DNA from: Phialocephala subalpina
Lineage: Eukaryota; Ascomycota; Leotiomycetes; Helotiales; Mollisiaceae
Direction of reading: 5' to 3'
DNA length: 64,000 nucleotides
Assembly (NCBI GenBank): GCA_900073065.1
Contig: FJOG01000027.1
Coordinates: forward strand, 361,148 to 425,147
Positions 10,848-22,362 of this stretch are shown here, in pieces. The notes below the pieces were generated by a model that saw only the letters and a program-made list of their open reading frames with translations, did not search any database and was not told the origin of the DNA. How positions within the stretch are numbered: the first letter of the stretch is position 1; each line of letters begins with the position of its first letter. The translations under genes and the position numbers were made by a program.

Positions 10848-12082
10848 TCAGATCGGGACCCAACCGAGTTCTCGTGCTGGCCACCTGATGTACTCTCGAT
10901 AACGTTCGTCCAAGATGGAGTGGATGCTTGAAATGAGATGAGCGCTCCAACCCTCCATGAGCCAGGATGTTTCTACCGTCTTAAGAATGACGCAGTAGTA
11001 TGCGAAGATACATATTGCCTCCGGTACCCGATTCCGGACCAGGGTAATGTATGCGTCCGGAACCGTCAGCGTCCAGGCCAGAACTTGTCGGAAATGGTCG
11101 CTATTGTTGACGTCCAGGTACGCCACCGTGAACAAATTTGCTAATTGTCGTAGAGCGCCAGAGCACGACTCCGCCGCATCAAGATCAAGACAACCCGTTG
11201 CAGCGCTTTCGATAATGAGGTTTTCGAGGGATCGGAGACCTTCCCCTTCAGCAGGCGGTGCGTTGTAGAGCTTCACTTCTTGGACGGAAATGAGCATAGG
11301 ACCTAGACTTCCCAACTTTATCGCTTCGGACTTCTTGTGCAAGATCCGTCGGGTGCCTTGCATCAGGAACAGCCATGCTGGGGGACTGAAATCCTCTCCA
11401 GAAGAATTTGGGCCTGAAAGCTGGGGACTCGCAAGCGCAAAGAACGAAGTGAGAACGGAGAACAAGAATAACGACGACACGTTTTTGGAATCGACGTTTG
11501 ACATGAGTGGAATTGCGATCTGAGAAGAAGCTCGGTGGTGGGCGATCGCTTTGACGGTGTACGAAGCCCTCTTCTCTGGCTTTAGTCGGGCGAGGTGAAG
11601 CCCGCTGACTGCCAAAATGGCATGGAGAACGAAATCATGACCGAGACCGATTTGAGGAGCCGTTGTTTGCCATAGTCTTTGGATGAGTACGCTTGATGAA
11701 AAAGTCAAGCAAGTTGTCGTTATGAAGTGGTGGAGAAGCTCGTGATCGACAAGATCCACCACGGAGGAAGAGGGAGCTTGCCTCGGCATCGGCTGACGAT
11801 GAAAACGCGTGCCGTCGGGATTGAGATGCGTCAGTCGACAGGCATCGACTTCTGGCGGATTGAGAACGAAGCTGCACTCAAGTTTTCGCTTCAGACAATT
11901 TCGACATGATGCTCTCTCTTCTCCGCACTGGTGTTGTGTTAGCCAAGGTGCTGAGCTTCTCATTTTTGCGATAAGACCTCGAGTGATTCGCGACGTACCT
12001 TCACCCTGCGGTTTTTACACTGCTGACATCCCGTTCGGCGCTTGTGGTGCGCTCTACGAGAGGTTTGAAACGCGAAAGTCAT
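10848..12082 (-). CDS. Zn2Cys6 transcription factor (fungal-specific)
   Basis: Exons 11999-12082 and 10848-11927 give 387 aa. The intron falls inside the zinc cluster; splicing joins RRTGCQQCKNRRVK to CGEERASCRNC and LKRKLEC, a complete C-x2-C-x6-C-x6-C-x2-C-x6-C. The remainder has the helical features of the fungal-specific domain (ELLHHFITTTC, FVLHAILAVSGLHLARL, HHRASSQIAIPLM). The type is the small UPC2-like group with HHK-x-R-TGCQQC in front of the cluster. It is a nuclear DNA-binding regulator, and its position next to the SDR, hydrolase and dioxygenase genes makes it a candidate local regulator. The intron after R-R-V-K is at the same place as in the transcription factor at 32635-34246. 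Confidence 0.9.
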
Positions 12083-13219
12083 AGAGAGGTCATCGGAGTG
12101 CTCCTCAGCTGCAGGTGTGAGAGGATGTTGAAGAGCGGTTTGAACCCGCCGGAATTGAGATGAAAACGCGCTTCAGGTTGAGGCGTGGATCTCTATCCGA
12201 AAGGTGTGTGCTTAACCTTCCTAAGAGTCTTACACGTGATTATCTAAGCCTTTTAAGGGCAAGCTCTTATAGATAGACGCCGGAGTGGCAAGAGTATCTC
12301 CAGCCGTAATGGAAGTCTCAGCCAAGACACGCCATCATTGGCTCTGGGCTGGGACCTGCAATTTCCCTGTCTCTCATCTATCTCTTGAACTCATGTTCAC
12401 ATCACGAAATGATCATCTCTCATGAATTCCCAGTGTTTGAACGATTGAACCCTCTCGACTCGGCGTCCTCATGCATCTTTCACAATACGTTGCTTCAAGT
12501 CAACTCATCAAAGGACGCTTGAAAAGCTTGAGGTGCAAGTGCCTCACGATGGCGGTGCAATTTGGCCAGTGCCTTCTGCGCAGCTCAAGGATGATCATTT
12601 CATGTCTGGGAAGGGGCGTGGTCTCCCGAAATTACTTCCGTCGCTTTGTACTCGCATCTGCAGTCATATCCTCTGTAGACCAAGACGAATGTCGAGGTTC
12701 GGTTGTTCGTTGGCTGACTAGGTAGGTTAGGTGAATGTGTTTCTGGGCAGCTTCCTACACCGCTCAAGATATCTAGATGATCTGTGCCCTAATGTCTATG
12801 ACACCAGTCATCTTCCGAGAGTCTCAATCACATCCTAGGGGTAGAATATTGAAAGGTTCATGATTGCATATGCATATCGCGAGATTTATGCCTGTCTTCT
12901 TTTCCATTGGTACGTGTAATTACACGCATTCCCTTTGTTTGCCTCAGCCCTCCATGCATGCAGTGCGTGCAATGCATCCAAACCTCGACGGCTCAGCCTC
13001 ACCAACAGCGACGTCTTCAACCAAACCTCCTCTGCCACCCGAAGATGATTATCAGAATCTTCACTGCGCCTTAGAACATTGCGCAAACGTAAATCTTCGC
13101 CGACACACTTGACCCGAGCCTTCACTCTGCTGCTCTGATGCCCATGTCGGAAAACGCATACTGACCCTCCACAGCCTTGCCTCTGTTCAGCGTCTGCTCT
13201 CAATCTGCGCCAAGTCGAG
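12083..13219. other. Intergenic, no gene seen
   Basis: 1.1 kb between the minus-strand regulator and the plus-strand NLR. Small open frames (12471-12725, 12886-13203) show no domain and no compositional support. This is the divergent promoter region of the two flanking genes. Confidence 0.6.
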
Positions 13220-16200
13220 ATGTCGAATACTTCACTTCCCTTGCAATTGGCAGGGCATCAGAAGCCGGAAAAGAAGAGTAAGAAGCCAAGCTTACTAGAT
13301 CGGATACGACTGCGGGGCCGTAAAGCGCCTCAGAGTTCAAATGCGGGGTCCGTGAATTTAGAGCATTCCAGTTCAGTGCCTTCGAGTTCTGCAGCATCGA
13401 GTAAGTGGAGATCGATTCCAATGTCCCTCTTCAGAAGGTAGTACGCAACAGCTAACTCCCTATGTCCAGGTACCGGAACCTTCACATCAAAACATGTGAA
13501 TGGTGCACAGACAAGTGCCGGCACGACCACGTCGGGGGGTCTATGGCTTAAGGCGCTTGAGAAGCTCTCAGGTGAAGATCGGGAAGCTATCAAAAATCTT
13601 CAAGTAAGTCACTTCGTCACGCATGGATGTCCCACCTCTTGGAGGATAATCTCCTCGCCCTGAATATCCGGAATCATTCTAACTTGAGGGCTCAGCCTAA
13701 ACCAGAAAACCAGCACCCCTTTTCCAAGGCCAATATCGATGAATTACTTGATCTTACCAAACACGTCCAAACGAAGTGCCAAGAAAGCTCATTGAAGTTG
13801 TCCTTCGGAGGGAAGGACATTATCGTCAGGGATGTTGCAGGAAAGATCATTTTCTGGCTGAGCAAGTTCAAGGAGATTGGGGACGTTACCGTGAGCTGTG
13901 ACCCTGTTCATGCAGCTTTGCCTTGGGCTGGCGTCAGATTCCTCCTCCAGGTACGCGATATCCAGCATTTCCAATCTCCTAGCTTGCCTGGACATCTTGG
14001 GTCTTTCTTAGGCCTTTCCCTCTTTCTCTATTTCTCTTTGGCGGTGGCTAGAGTTATCTGAGTTGTCGCACTAGGCTGAGTGCGAACTCAACTGAGTTCT
14101 TCTGGCGAGTTTGGTACATTCAAGACGGCCCTGCATCAACGACCCCGTTGTAAACAAACCTCCACTGACATCCTTGCATAGGCGACGATCGGAGAACACG
14201 AACAGATGGGCAATCTTGTCTTAGCTACTGAGAAAATATCATACCTAATCAGTCGCGGCGCGATATACGAGAGACTGTATCCGCCTGGTGAGTGCCAACC
14301 TCTCAGTCCCCATGAATTTCCCACCACTGCCTGGACTTTCTGCGATTTCTTGAAGAAATTCACTAACTCCGAGGTTGTGGGTTCAGGAACGATGCAAACA
14401 GACGTGGAAAGCAACTTTCACGACGCGATGATTGAGCTCTATGCAACGATTCTTCGAATGATAGCTCTCTGTCATCGACTATTCGCCAAGAACACTGCCA
14501 AAAGAGCTGTACATGCGCTCTTCCAACCCGGCGATGTCTCTACATTCCTAGAACAATCTACAGAGCTAGAAAACCGAGTCGAACACGAAGTTCAGAACTG
14601 CGAACGTTCAGATCGGCAGAGGTCAGACGCGGAAACTCGGAGCTTGCTTGCGCTGCTAAAGGAGCCAATTGTCCGGACCGATGAAGGTGTTTTAAAGCTT
14701 CTCGAGAAGACGGAGGAGCGGGAACGCCTGCGGATTCTCGATTGGATCTCAAAGGTTCTCTATGGATCCAATCATCGGACGGTAACGGAAAAACGGACAA
14801 TGGACACCTGTGAATGGCTTCTTAAGCATCAGAAGTACGAAGAATGGCAAAACGCCAGTGCCTCAATCACCTTCTGGCTGTCCGGAAATCGTAAGTCGAA
14901 GAATCTCCACTTTGGAAATTACAGCGTTTTGAATCACCCAGCCTTGCCTAGACTTTCTTGGGCTGTGCTGAGAATCTCAGTTACATAGTCAGCGATAGCT
15001 ATTCCTTCGAGGGAAGGGCGGACAAGAATATTCCAGCAAGACTAGGAGATTGAAAATGACCTTTCTAACCAGCGAGACACCGAAGTTTACTGACCATCTT
15101 TCGAACAGCGGGGACCGGAAAGACATTCCTCACGTCCAAAGTCATTGATCGAATCCAAGCTACGCTAGACAACAACCCGAACCAAGAAGGCTTCGCGTTC
15201 TTTTACTGCAACAGGAACGAAGCCAAACGCCGAGAACCATTATCAGCACTGAGGACTTTCGTGCGCCAACTGTCGACCATCGCTAGTGAAGAGGAGTTGA
15301 TGCAAAAGAATCTGAAACGATTCTACAGTGAACAACGACTGAAAGCTTCGGAGCCAACAATGAGCGATTGCAAGAACATTCTTCTAGAACTGATCAACAT
15401 CTATCCTCGAACGACGCTTGTCTTGGATGCTCTTGATGAATGCGAAAAGGGAAAACGCGTTGAACTCATTGAGGTTTTCGACTATCTTCTTGCCCATGCT
15501 TCGAACCCCCTCAAGATATTCATCTCCAGTCGACCAGATCTCGATATCAAAAGGAAGCTGAGGGATCGTACCAACATTGAGATCCAGGCCAATGACAACC
15601 ATCATGATATCACCAAATTTGTGGACAGCGAAATAACCAAACACCCCGAATGGCACACGATGGACTCTACGCTCAAGGACCAGATTGTAACAACATTGCA
15701 GGAACGAAGCCAGGGAATGTAAGTCTTGAGACACCCGCCGTCGGCCCGTCGCTTCAATCTCCCAGCCTTATTTGGACTTTCTCGGGTTAAGCTGGGCATC
15801 TTATCCACCGACAGCGAAGGCCGCCGAGGGAAAGGCAGAGCAGAATGTCCCCGCAAGGTTGGGAGATTGAATGCGCCGCTTCCAGCGATCGAAGTTCCCA
15901 GTGCTAATATTGAATTACAGGTTTCAATGGGCATTCCTTCAAATCAAACAGCTCCTAGTCCTTGACTTGAGAAAGGACATCTTGGATCGACTAGGAAAGC
16001 TTCCCAAGGATCTCAAACAAAGCTACGATGAGATTTATAACGCGATGGGCGAGGCAGAGAAACGCATTGCAGACCGTGCGTTCCAATGGGTGATGTGCGC
16101 CTGCCATCCACTTCAAACGACAGAACTCCTTCCCGCTGTTTGCCAAGATGGAATCAGTGACATCCTTGAGCCTCTTGGTGGTCTTACTGAGGATCTAGTG

Positions 16201-18084
16201 CTGAAATATTGCCAGTAAGTCAACTCCTTTGGACTCGAGCAACGTTCTGCCTTGCAGTAGTTTGAAGAGTTTTATTCTCTTCCGGACAACCTTTTCAATC
16301 TCCCAGCCTTGGCGGGACATTGAAAAAGCCTAGCTCACGCCAAGATACTGCATGCAGCGAAGTTTTCTATATCAACTCATAATCGTTCTTGAGAAGAGAA
16401 AGTCGACCGAGAAAGTCCAGACAAGGCTTGGGGAATGAGAATGCTGCTCCGGGGGATTAATACCGAAGAAAGATGCTGACTGACGGTGTTGGAAAACAGT
16501 AATCTTCTGGTTATCGACCCTGTCCGAAAAGTCTGGATCCCTTCCCATCTCTCGGTGATTGAATACTTCGAGGACCACCTGTGGAATCAAAGCCAAGCAA
16601 ATTGCTTAGTTGGGACTGTGTGTCTATTGGTTCTCCAAAACACGGTGCTTTATAATCGAGAAAGAAGTTGGGGCAATCCAAAGAAACAGATCCAACAAAC
16701 CATCGAGCAGAAGGAGCTCGAGCTGAACGACCCATTGCAAGATCAGGGATTCCAACGTCTCAGCTATTATGTACGACATCACTGGCCCATCCACGCTCAA
16801 AAGAGCTCCGAGATCGACAACAATAATCGACTCTCTACTCTGCTCGAAGACTTCCTTGGACTTCCAACGGAGAGCAGCCCTGCTTACCGATGCTGGCATA
16901 GAACGATTGAAAGTGATGAGTATAAGACGCCTAACACCGGCATTTTCTCGTCCGCGATTGATTATTACGACCTCTCTCCTGCTTCTATAGCAGCCTTTGC
17001 ATATTGTGCTTTTGGACTGGCTGAAATCCTACCTGATTGGCACAATTACAACTGGGTAAAAGATGACAATGGAAATCAACACGGTGAAAGTTTCCTCGAG
17101 CTAGCAGCGAGGTCAGGATATATTCCCACATGTCGGCTACTCATCCGATATGGCGCCGAGATAAACGCACAGACTAAGTCTGGTTCTGGGAGTGCGCTGG
17201 CTACTGTTGCTTTCTGGGGGAGGAAAGACATAGTTGAGTATTTAGTGAAAGAGGAAGGAGCGGAGGTCAATATGCAACTGCAATATGGAGAATTTGGGAG
17301 TGCGCTAGCTGCTGCTGGGCGTAAGGGGGATAAAGAGATAGTTGAGTATCTAGTGAAAAAGGGAGGAGCGGAAGTCAATATGCATTTAAAATATGGAGAA
17401 TATGGGAGTGCGCTAGCTGCTGCCGCGTACGGAGGAGAGAAAGATACAGTTGAGTATTTAGTGAAAGAGGAAGGAGCGGAGGTCAATATGCAACTGCAAT
17501 ATGGAGAATATGGGAGTGCGCTAGCTGCTGCTGGGCGTAAGGGGGATAAAGAGATAGTTGAGTATCTAGTGAAAGAGGGAGGAGCAGAGGTCAATATGCA
17601 ACTACAATATGGAAGATATGGGAGTGCGCTAGCTGCTGCTGCTGCTGCTTCTTGGGGGGAGAAAGAGATTGTTGAGTATCTAGTGAAAGAGGGAGGAGCG
17701 GAGGTCAATATGCAACTACAATACGGAAGCTATGGGAGTGCGCTAGTTGCTGCTACATTTTATGGGGTGGGAGGGACAGTTGAGTATCTAGTGAAAGAGG
17801 GAGGAGCGGAGGTCAATATGCAACTACAATACGGAAAGTATGGGAGTGCGCTAGCTGCTGCCGCGTACGGAAGAGGGAAAGATATAGTTGAGTATCTAGT
17901 GAAGGAGGGAGAAGCGGAAGTCAATATGCGGTTGGAGCACGGGAAGTATGAGAATGCATTGGCTGCTGCTATTGCTGGTAGAGGTCGGGGATATAAGGAG
18001 GCGACATATAATGAAATAATCGAGTTCCTAAAGAAGGGACAAGCAGAGGTAAACGAGGAGCTAGAGTCTGGTTCACAGGATTGA
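13220..18084 (+). CDS. NLR protein: NWD-type N-terminal domain, NACHT NTPase, ankyrin repeats
   Basis: Seven exons (13220-13400, 13470-13603, 13696-13950, 14182-14890, 15109-15718, 15921-16214, 16500-18084) give 1255 aa. About 60 disordered residues are followed by the N-terminal domain of fungal NACHT NTPases (LWLKALEKLSGEDREAI, then DPVHAALPWAGVRFLLQ). The P-loop is formed across intron 4 (LSGN joined to PGTGKTF, K431). Walker B is TLVLDALDEC, followed by ISSRPDLDI and GMFQWAFLQI. After the NACHT winged-helix region (HNLLVIDP..VWIPSHLSVIEYF) come about seven ankyrin units of 36 residues from residue 973. Such proteins are STAND receptors; in fungi they act in non-self recognition and programmed cell death. 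No HET, PNP or lipase effector domain is visible. Introns 4-6 share inverted-repeat arms (separate entries). Confidence 0.93.
13951..14181 (+). repeat. NLR intron 3 with a single introner-like arm
   Basis: The 231-nt intron carries CAATCTCCTAGCTTGCCTGG near 13973, close to the left arm of introns 4-6 (consensus CAATCTCCCAGCCTTG). No inverted partner was found near its 3' end, so it would be a decayed or shorter member. Confidence 0.5.
14891..15108 (+). repeat. Introner-like element: NLR intron 4
   Basis: A 218-nt intron. The left arm at 14929-14962 (around CACCCAGCCTTGCCTAGACT) is matched in inverted orientation at about 15015-15058 (the reverse complement contains CAATCTCCTAGTCTTGCTGG). This predicts a long hairpin between the 5' splice site and the branch region (CTAAC near 15066). 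The arms resemble those of introns 5 and 6. Confidence 0.7.
15719..15920 (+). repeat. Introner-like element: NLR intron 5
   Basis: A 202-nt intron and the best preserved member. The left arm at 15752-15786 contains TTCAATCTCCCAGCCTTA and GGACTTTC; the right arm at 15841-15874 reads, in reverse complement, TTCAATCTCCCAACCTTG and GGACATTC. The arms therefore pair over about 28 bases with few mismatches. Confidence 0.75.
16215..16499 (+). repeat. Introner-like element: NLR intron 6
   Basis: A 285-nt intron. The left arm at 16292-16322 contains TTCAATCTCCCAGCCTTGG; the right arm at about 16409-16443 in reverse complement contains CATTCCCCAAGCCTTGTCTG and GGACTTTCTCG. It shares the same consensus as introns 4 and 5, although the three introns lie in unrelated coding contexts. 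Confidence 0.7.
17233..17994 (+). repeat. 108-bp tandem repeat array coding the ankyrin units
   Basis: The marker GTTGAGTAT recurs at 17233, 17341, 17449, 17557, 17671, 17779 and 17887. Spacing is exactly 108 bases except one unit of 114, lengthened by two GCT codons in a (GCT)n run. Units 17233-17340 and 17449-17556 differ at a single base. Each unit codes V-E-Y-L-V-K-E-G-G-A-E-V-N-M-Q-L-Q-Y-G followed by a variable pair and G-S-A-L-A-A-A; differences are concentrated after QYG and after LAAA. Confidence 0.9.
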
Positions 18085-18164
18085 AAGCGATTTTTGTACA
18101 ATGTACTCTGGGACAATTTCAATCACCAATAATATGTGCGTATAGGTTCTCCACTCCTCACTCC

Positions 18165-20304
18165 TCAAATTTCGACCCAGCCCCAGGCTTCCTTGAGCTG
18201 TTTCTGTACAGCAGCTGTTGGTCTTGCGTGATCGCGTTCCGTTCGAACAAGGATGTCGAGGAGAGCTTCTTGGTCGAAACGATCGTCGAATCGGTCGCCA
18301 CCTGCAGTCTAGTCAGCTCTAAACGTCAATGATAAAAGTGGTGGAAGGACAGGAAAGATGACTAACAAATCGCGATACCCATCGATGCGGTGAACATCCC
18401 AGGTGGTGTCCAGCGATTATACAGTCCAATACCGCATAGCTGGCGGAGAGTGGGCTTTATTTGTGCCTCCATATTCCGCACGGCGACGTTCCTACTTCCT
18501 CCTATGCGGGGTATCTTAGGATCGAAGATACAAAGCAGTATCTGCGCTAGCTTATGATGCTGAACTCCGATGACTATATCCGTTAGCCTTCACCTCGCAA
18601 ATTGATAGGACACCTACGCACTATGACAAGCATGACTATGCCAAATCTCCGGAAACGCCTCCCTTCCCTCACCATCCCCCTCTTCCCTCCCCTCCCTATA
18701 AAATATTGGCGTAAAACTACTCGGTTTCTCCTCCTCCCACCTCTCACACCCTCTCCTCAACTCTTCCCACCGTCCCAACCCCACCCCTTCAACACCAAAA
18801 CAACAATTCAACACATCAGCACAAAGCACCACTGCTCTATTCGCCCATCCGAAATCGCTTGTGGGAGACGTGGAACGGTCTACGACGCAGTGTTCGAGGT
18901 TTATCTGGACAGAACGGTGAAGAATGGTTGCCATGTAGATTTCTTGGCGGAGACCGATCCAGAAGGATGCTGTTGCTAGGGAGTTTGGGGAGAGGGAGGT
19001 ACTAGGGGTGAAGAGGGAGGAGTGCGGGTTGGGGAGTAAGGGGGATGATTGTGTGGAGGGACGGAAGAGGGAGTTGACGAAAATTTGGATGCCGAGCATG
19101 TGGGATTGGAGGTCTGTTTCTAGCACTGTGCACATATTCCCGTCAGCACCACTCTCTTCAAACCACGAACTTAAACTCACGATCAATCTCCTCGAGTACC
19201 CTCAAAATAATCGTCGCAGCAAAAAGGGTCTCATCCGTCACAGTCGCAGCACTATTCAACATCGGAATAAGATATTTCAAACACTCCTGATGATACCTGT
19301 TACTCGCAAACGAATCATAATCTCCCGTCAAATTCAGGTGTCGAGCTGAGAGCGCAAAGATGGCATTGAGTAATATGGGACATGTTCCAGCCCGGAGTGG
19401 TACTTCGACTTGGAAGTGTTGTGCGGGGTCGCAAAGGTCGAGCCATATGGCGAGGTTCTGGACGAAATGTCGCAGAAGACGGGCTTCTTGGGGGTCCGTA
19501 AGAGGCCAGACTGGTTTGTCGAGGTAGATTGAGGGGAGAGAGACTGAGGAGACGGGATCTCGGAAGGTGTTGTGATCCTCATTGAAATTATGGCTGGACG
19601 CATCGTGACGAGGAAGTGTTGGCGGTGTGGGTGGAACCGGTGAAGGTAGTCGTAGGAGATGATGATGAGGGAGACCTGGTAGTCTGGGGAGCGAGATTTG
19701 GTGATGAGGTTCGAATGTGGGAGTGGATGGTTGTTCCCAGGAAAGTGCGGTTAGAGGAGGGAGTGAAGCTGTCCCTGATTTCAGACTTTGATGGTCGTCG
19801 AAGGGCGAGTGGGAGGCTTCCTCTTGTGTGAATTGGCTTGTAGATGGTGGTGTGTACTCTGGCAGGCGTTCTTCAGAAGGGTCACCATTGTCTGACTCCG
19901 AATCGCAGTCATGGTTATTGAGAGAGGGTGTCTCGTCAACGAAAGTTACTAAGAGCGCCTCATTATCAACAAGTGCTACTTGACGAGGTGCTGTGTACTC
20001 AAAAGCAGAAGTGAAGTTCGATCCTCCGAAGCATTTTATCATTTGATACCAGAATCTGCATTCTGCTAATATATCTGCAGCACCACCACAGAAGATATCG
20101 AGTTGGGAACACGAAAGACATCAGCTTACAATCCCTCGGAGGACTTAACCACTTTTGATCTCCCGTGAATGAACCTTTGAAAGTCAGACATAAACCGATA
20201 TAAGACAATTGGGTCAATACGTTTGTATGGACGAAAGCCGGGGCCTCTCTTGCATGGTTGCCTCAACTCCTGGCAACGGCCACACTTTGGGGTGGCTTGG
20301 TCAC
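18165..20304 (-). CDS. Fungal-specific transcription factor (Fungal_trans_2 type), 5' end unresolved
   Basis: Supported exons are 20221-20304, 20130-20174, 19181-19948, 18622-19125, 18367-18573 and 18165-18301, all joining in frame. The first supported exon carries the second half of a Zn2Cys6 cluster, KCGRCQELRQPCKRG. Joining the next two exons gives TGDQKWLSPPRDLTFVDETP, the linker typical of this family. The middle region is proline/serine-rich. The regulatory domain is clear (LLRHFVQNLAIWLDLCDP, NAIFALSARHL, EIWHSHACHIIGVQHHKLA). For the first half of the cluster, the only candidate is an exon ending at 20369 (donor GTATGT). It supplies C-R-I-A-H-L-K-C with correct spacing, but Ser replaces the first Cys and no in-frame Met follows the TAA at 20463-20465. 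It is probably a nuclear regulator; DNA binding may be impaired. Confidence 0.75.
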
Positions 20305-20369
20305 CTGCCCATAGTCAATACTTATAGTCCGAGTAAAATCTTCTCTGATCTCTTTTCGGGGGACATACA

Positions 20370-22362
20370 TTTGAGATGCGCTATCCTACAAGGCTCACTA
20401 GACGAAATTGAGGGGTTAGCGGGGTACACTCTGAGGAACGAGGCACAACCAACCAAACAGCCTTAGCCCTCGCCGTCATGGCCCACTCATAGGGAGGTAA
20501 TTACACAGAACTCGTATGATAGCATCGACTCAAAATAATACAAATGACAGAAGATGGGACGATTCCCTCAATCTCTCCCCAGACAAAAAAGAGGATTAGG
20601 AATATGTTTCCGAGATATTGCGGGGAAAAACTTCGCGGAAATATCCCTGCTGTGGAAGAAATCTGTCTTAAAAGGAAAATTTCGGCGGGTCAGAAGCCAT
20701 TGTTGGGAACTAGTGTGCTGTCAAAAGTTGTCATGGATGCCGTCAAACGCCGGAGATATTCTCCTCATCGAGCTGCTTAGCTTCTGACCTGGAGGGATGA
20801 TACGATATGATAATAGCAAGTTTGCGGAGTGAAGCTGTCAATACAAAAATGATGTCCTCAGACGACATATGCTGCCTTTCTGTTAACGCGAAATTTGGCA
20901 GTCTCTGATTCATGGTATCTCGATAGGGTTTCGTCGAAGATGGCGGGGAGAGCGGGGTAAAACATCATCCGCATGAGTAATCCCAGCCACTCGATTGGTG
21001 CCTCGTTCGAGCGCCATTCCGAAGGGAGATTTATATCCTCAAACGAAACTGGAGATGCAGAAGATATGAACAAGAGAAGTGTTTGCGGGCGGAAGACTTC
21101 ACTGAGATTTACAGGGGCTTCAGACGCGACCGTGAACGCGACGCGAGACGTGGGGCTGCCGACGACGCCTGATCTCAATAATTATATCACAAAATCTTCG
21201 AATACACTTTCTTTTCTTTACCCTTTGATTGCGAAAACTACACTTTTGTTTCTCTCATTCCATCGAACAGAACAAGTATCTCGGTGTCAGCAGCATAAGG
21301 CAGAGCTTTCCTTCTCATCTTGCCATTGCCTCAGCATGCGCGAACTTCTGTTTGCCCTTTTCGGGACGTTTCTCAACATTAACAAGGAGCTGATCAAGTG
21401 TCGGGCCTTCCTAGACCTGAGTCTAACATATAGTTCACATGCTTTAAAGATATTAGGATAGCTCTCAACGTCTTTCGAAGGTTTCTGAGCTTACACGTAC
21501 ACGGCACGTGATATCCATGAATACTTGCAATTGACGTGTTTTCTAGTCCTGGATCTCGTGCGCACTACCGGATTCAATCTTTTAATTTTGCAGACCTGTT
21601 CAAATCCGGGGTTTTCGAAGCGTCTCGTGATGAAAGCTTGGTTGTGGCGAGCTTCCAAAGGTAAGAGCCAGGCTTGGGACCTAGTAGTGCTTTTCTTACC
21701 AAGGTTGCGGAAGGCAATGACTTCAAGGGCCCGAGAATGATAGCATCTTCCATGGGACATGTCCACAATTGCAGACCTCAATTTTCAATTCTGATATTCA
21801 GCAGATGTTGCCAAATGCTCAAACAGCATACTTCTAAGTGAACGATTCCATGCAGATTGCAATAGCTCGACTACCAAGTCGTATTTCTAAGGCTGCGATA
21901 ACTGTAATGATGACCTTAGCAGTCCCATAAACTTTTAGTCACTAGACGAGCCGGGTCTGCCTGACTATCTCTCATATCCCATAATGTCCAAGCATGATCC
22001 TGACTTAGAGCGTTGATGGGAAGGCCCGTCCCGCGATCATGAGTTGCACTTGCCTTTCTTCGGATCACTGCAATCATCGTTTAGGCGAGCTTTCCCGAAT
22101 CAAGGCTCACGAAACAGCGGGAGCCTGCTGACATGAAGACGGTCTCCGTCTTCGAGGGAAGGCATTCTGGTACCAAAGAATCCATTCTTCTTTCCCACGC
22201 CGAAAAGTTGGGTACGCTAACATTTTTACACACACGTCTTTTATATACCTAACCAAAGCCACCCACCACTCTTCACTCTCCAAATCTTCAACGCACATTT
22301 TCTCTCCACATCCTTTATTCAAACCTCCATTATTTCACCGGACGTGGTCTCAAACCGTCAAA
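20370..22362. other. Intergenic, no gene seen
   Basis: About 2 kb. Open frames at 20544-20780, 20858-21178 and 20973-21461 show no domain and overlap on opposite strands, so none is called. The true first exon of the transcription factor could lie here. The last 120 bases hold the promoter of the GH16-like gene. Confidence 0.55.
22242..22247 (+). promoter_or_regulatory. TATA-like box of the GH16-like gene
   Basis: TATATA about 115 bases before the ATG at 22363, followed by a C/T-rich leader (CTCTCCAAATC and similar). Inferred from position. Confidence 0.4.

Noticed and set aside
12121..12175. GGTTTGAACCC-like sequence suggesting a tRNA B box
   Set aside because: No matching acceptor stem or anticodon arm could be built around it.
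17076..18122. Long minus-strand frames opposite the ankyrin array
   Set aside because: They are mirror frames of the repeat; the plus strand has the NLR domains and the repeat code.
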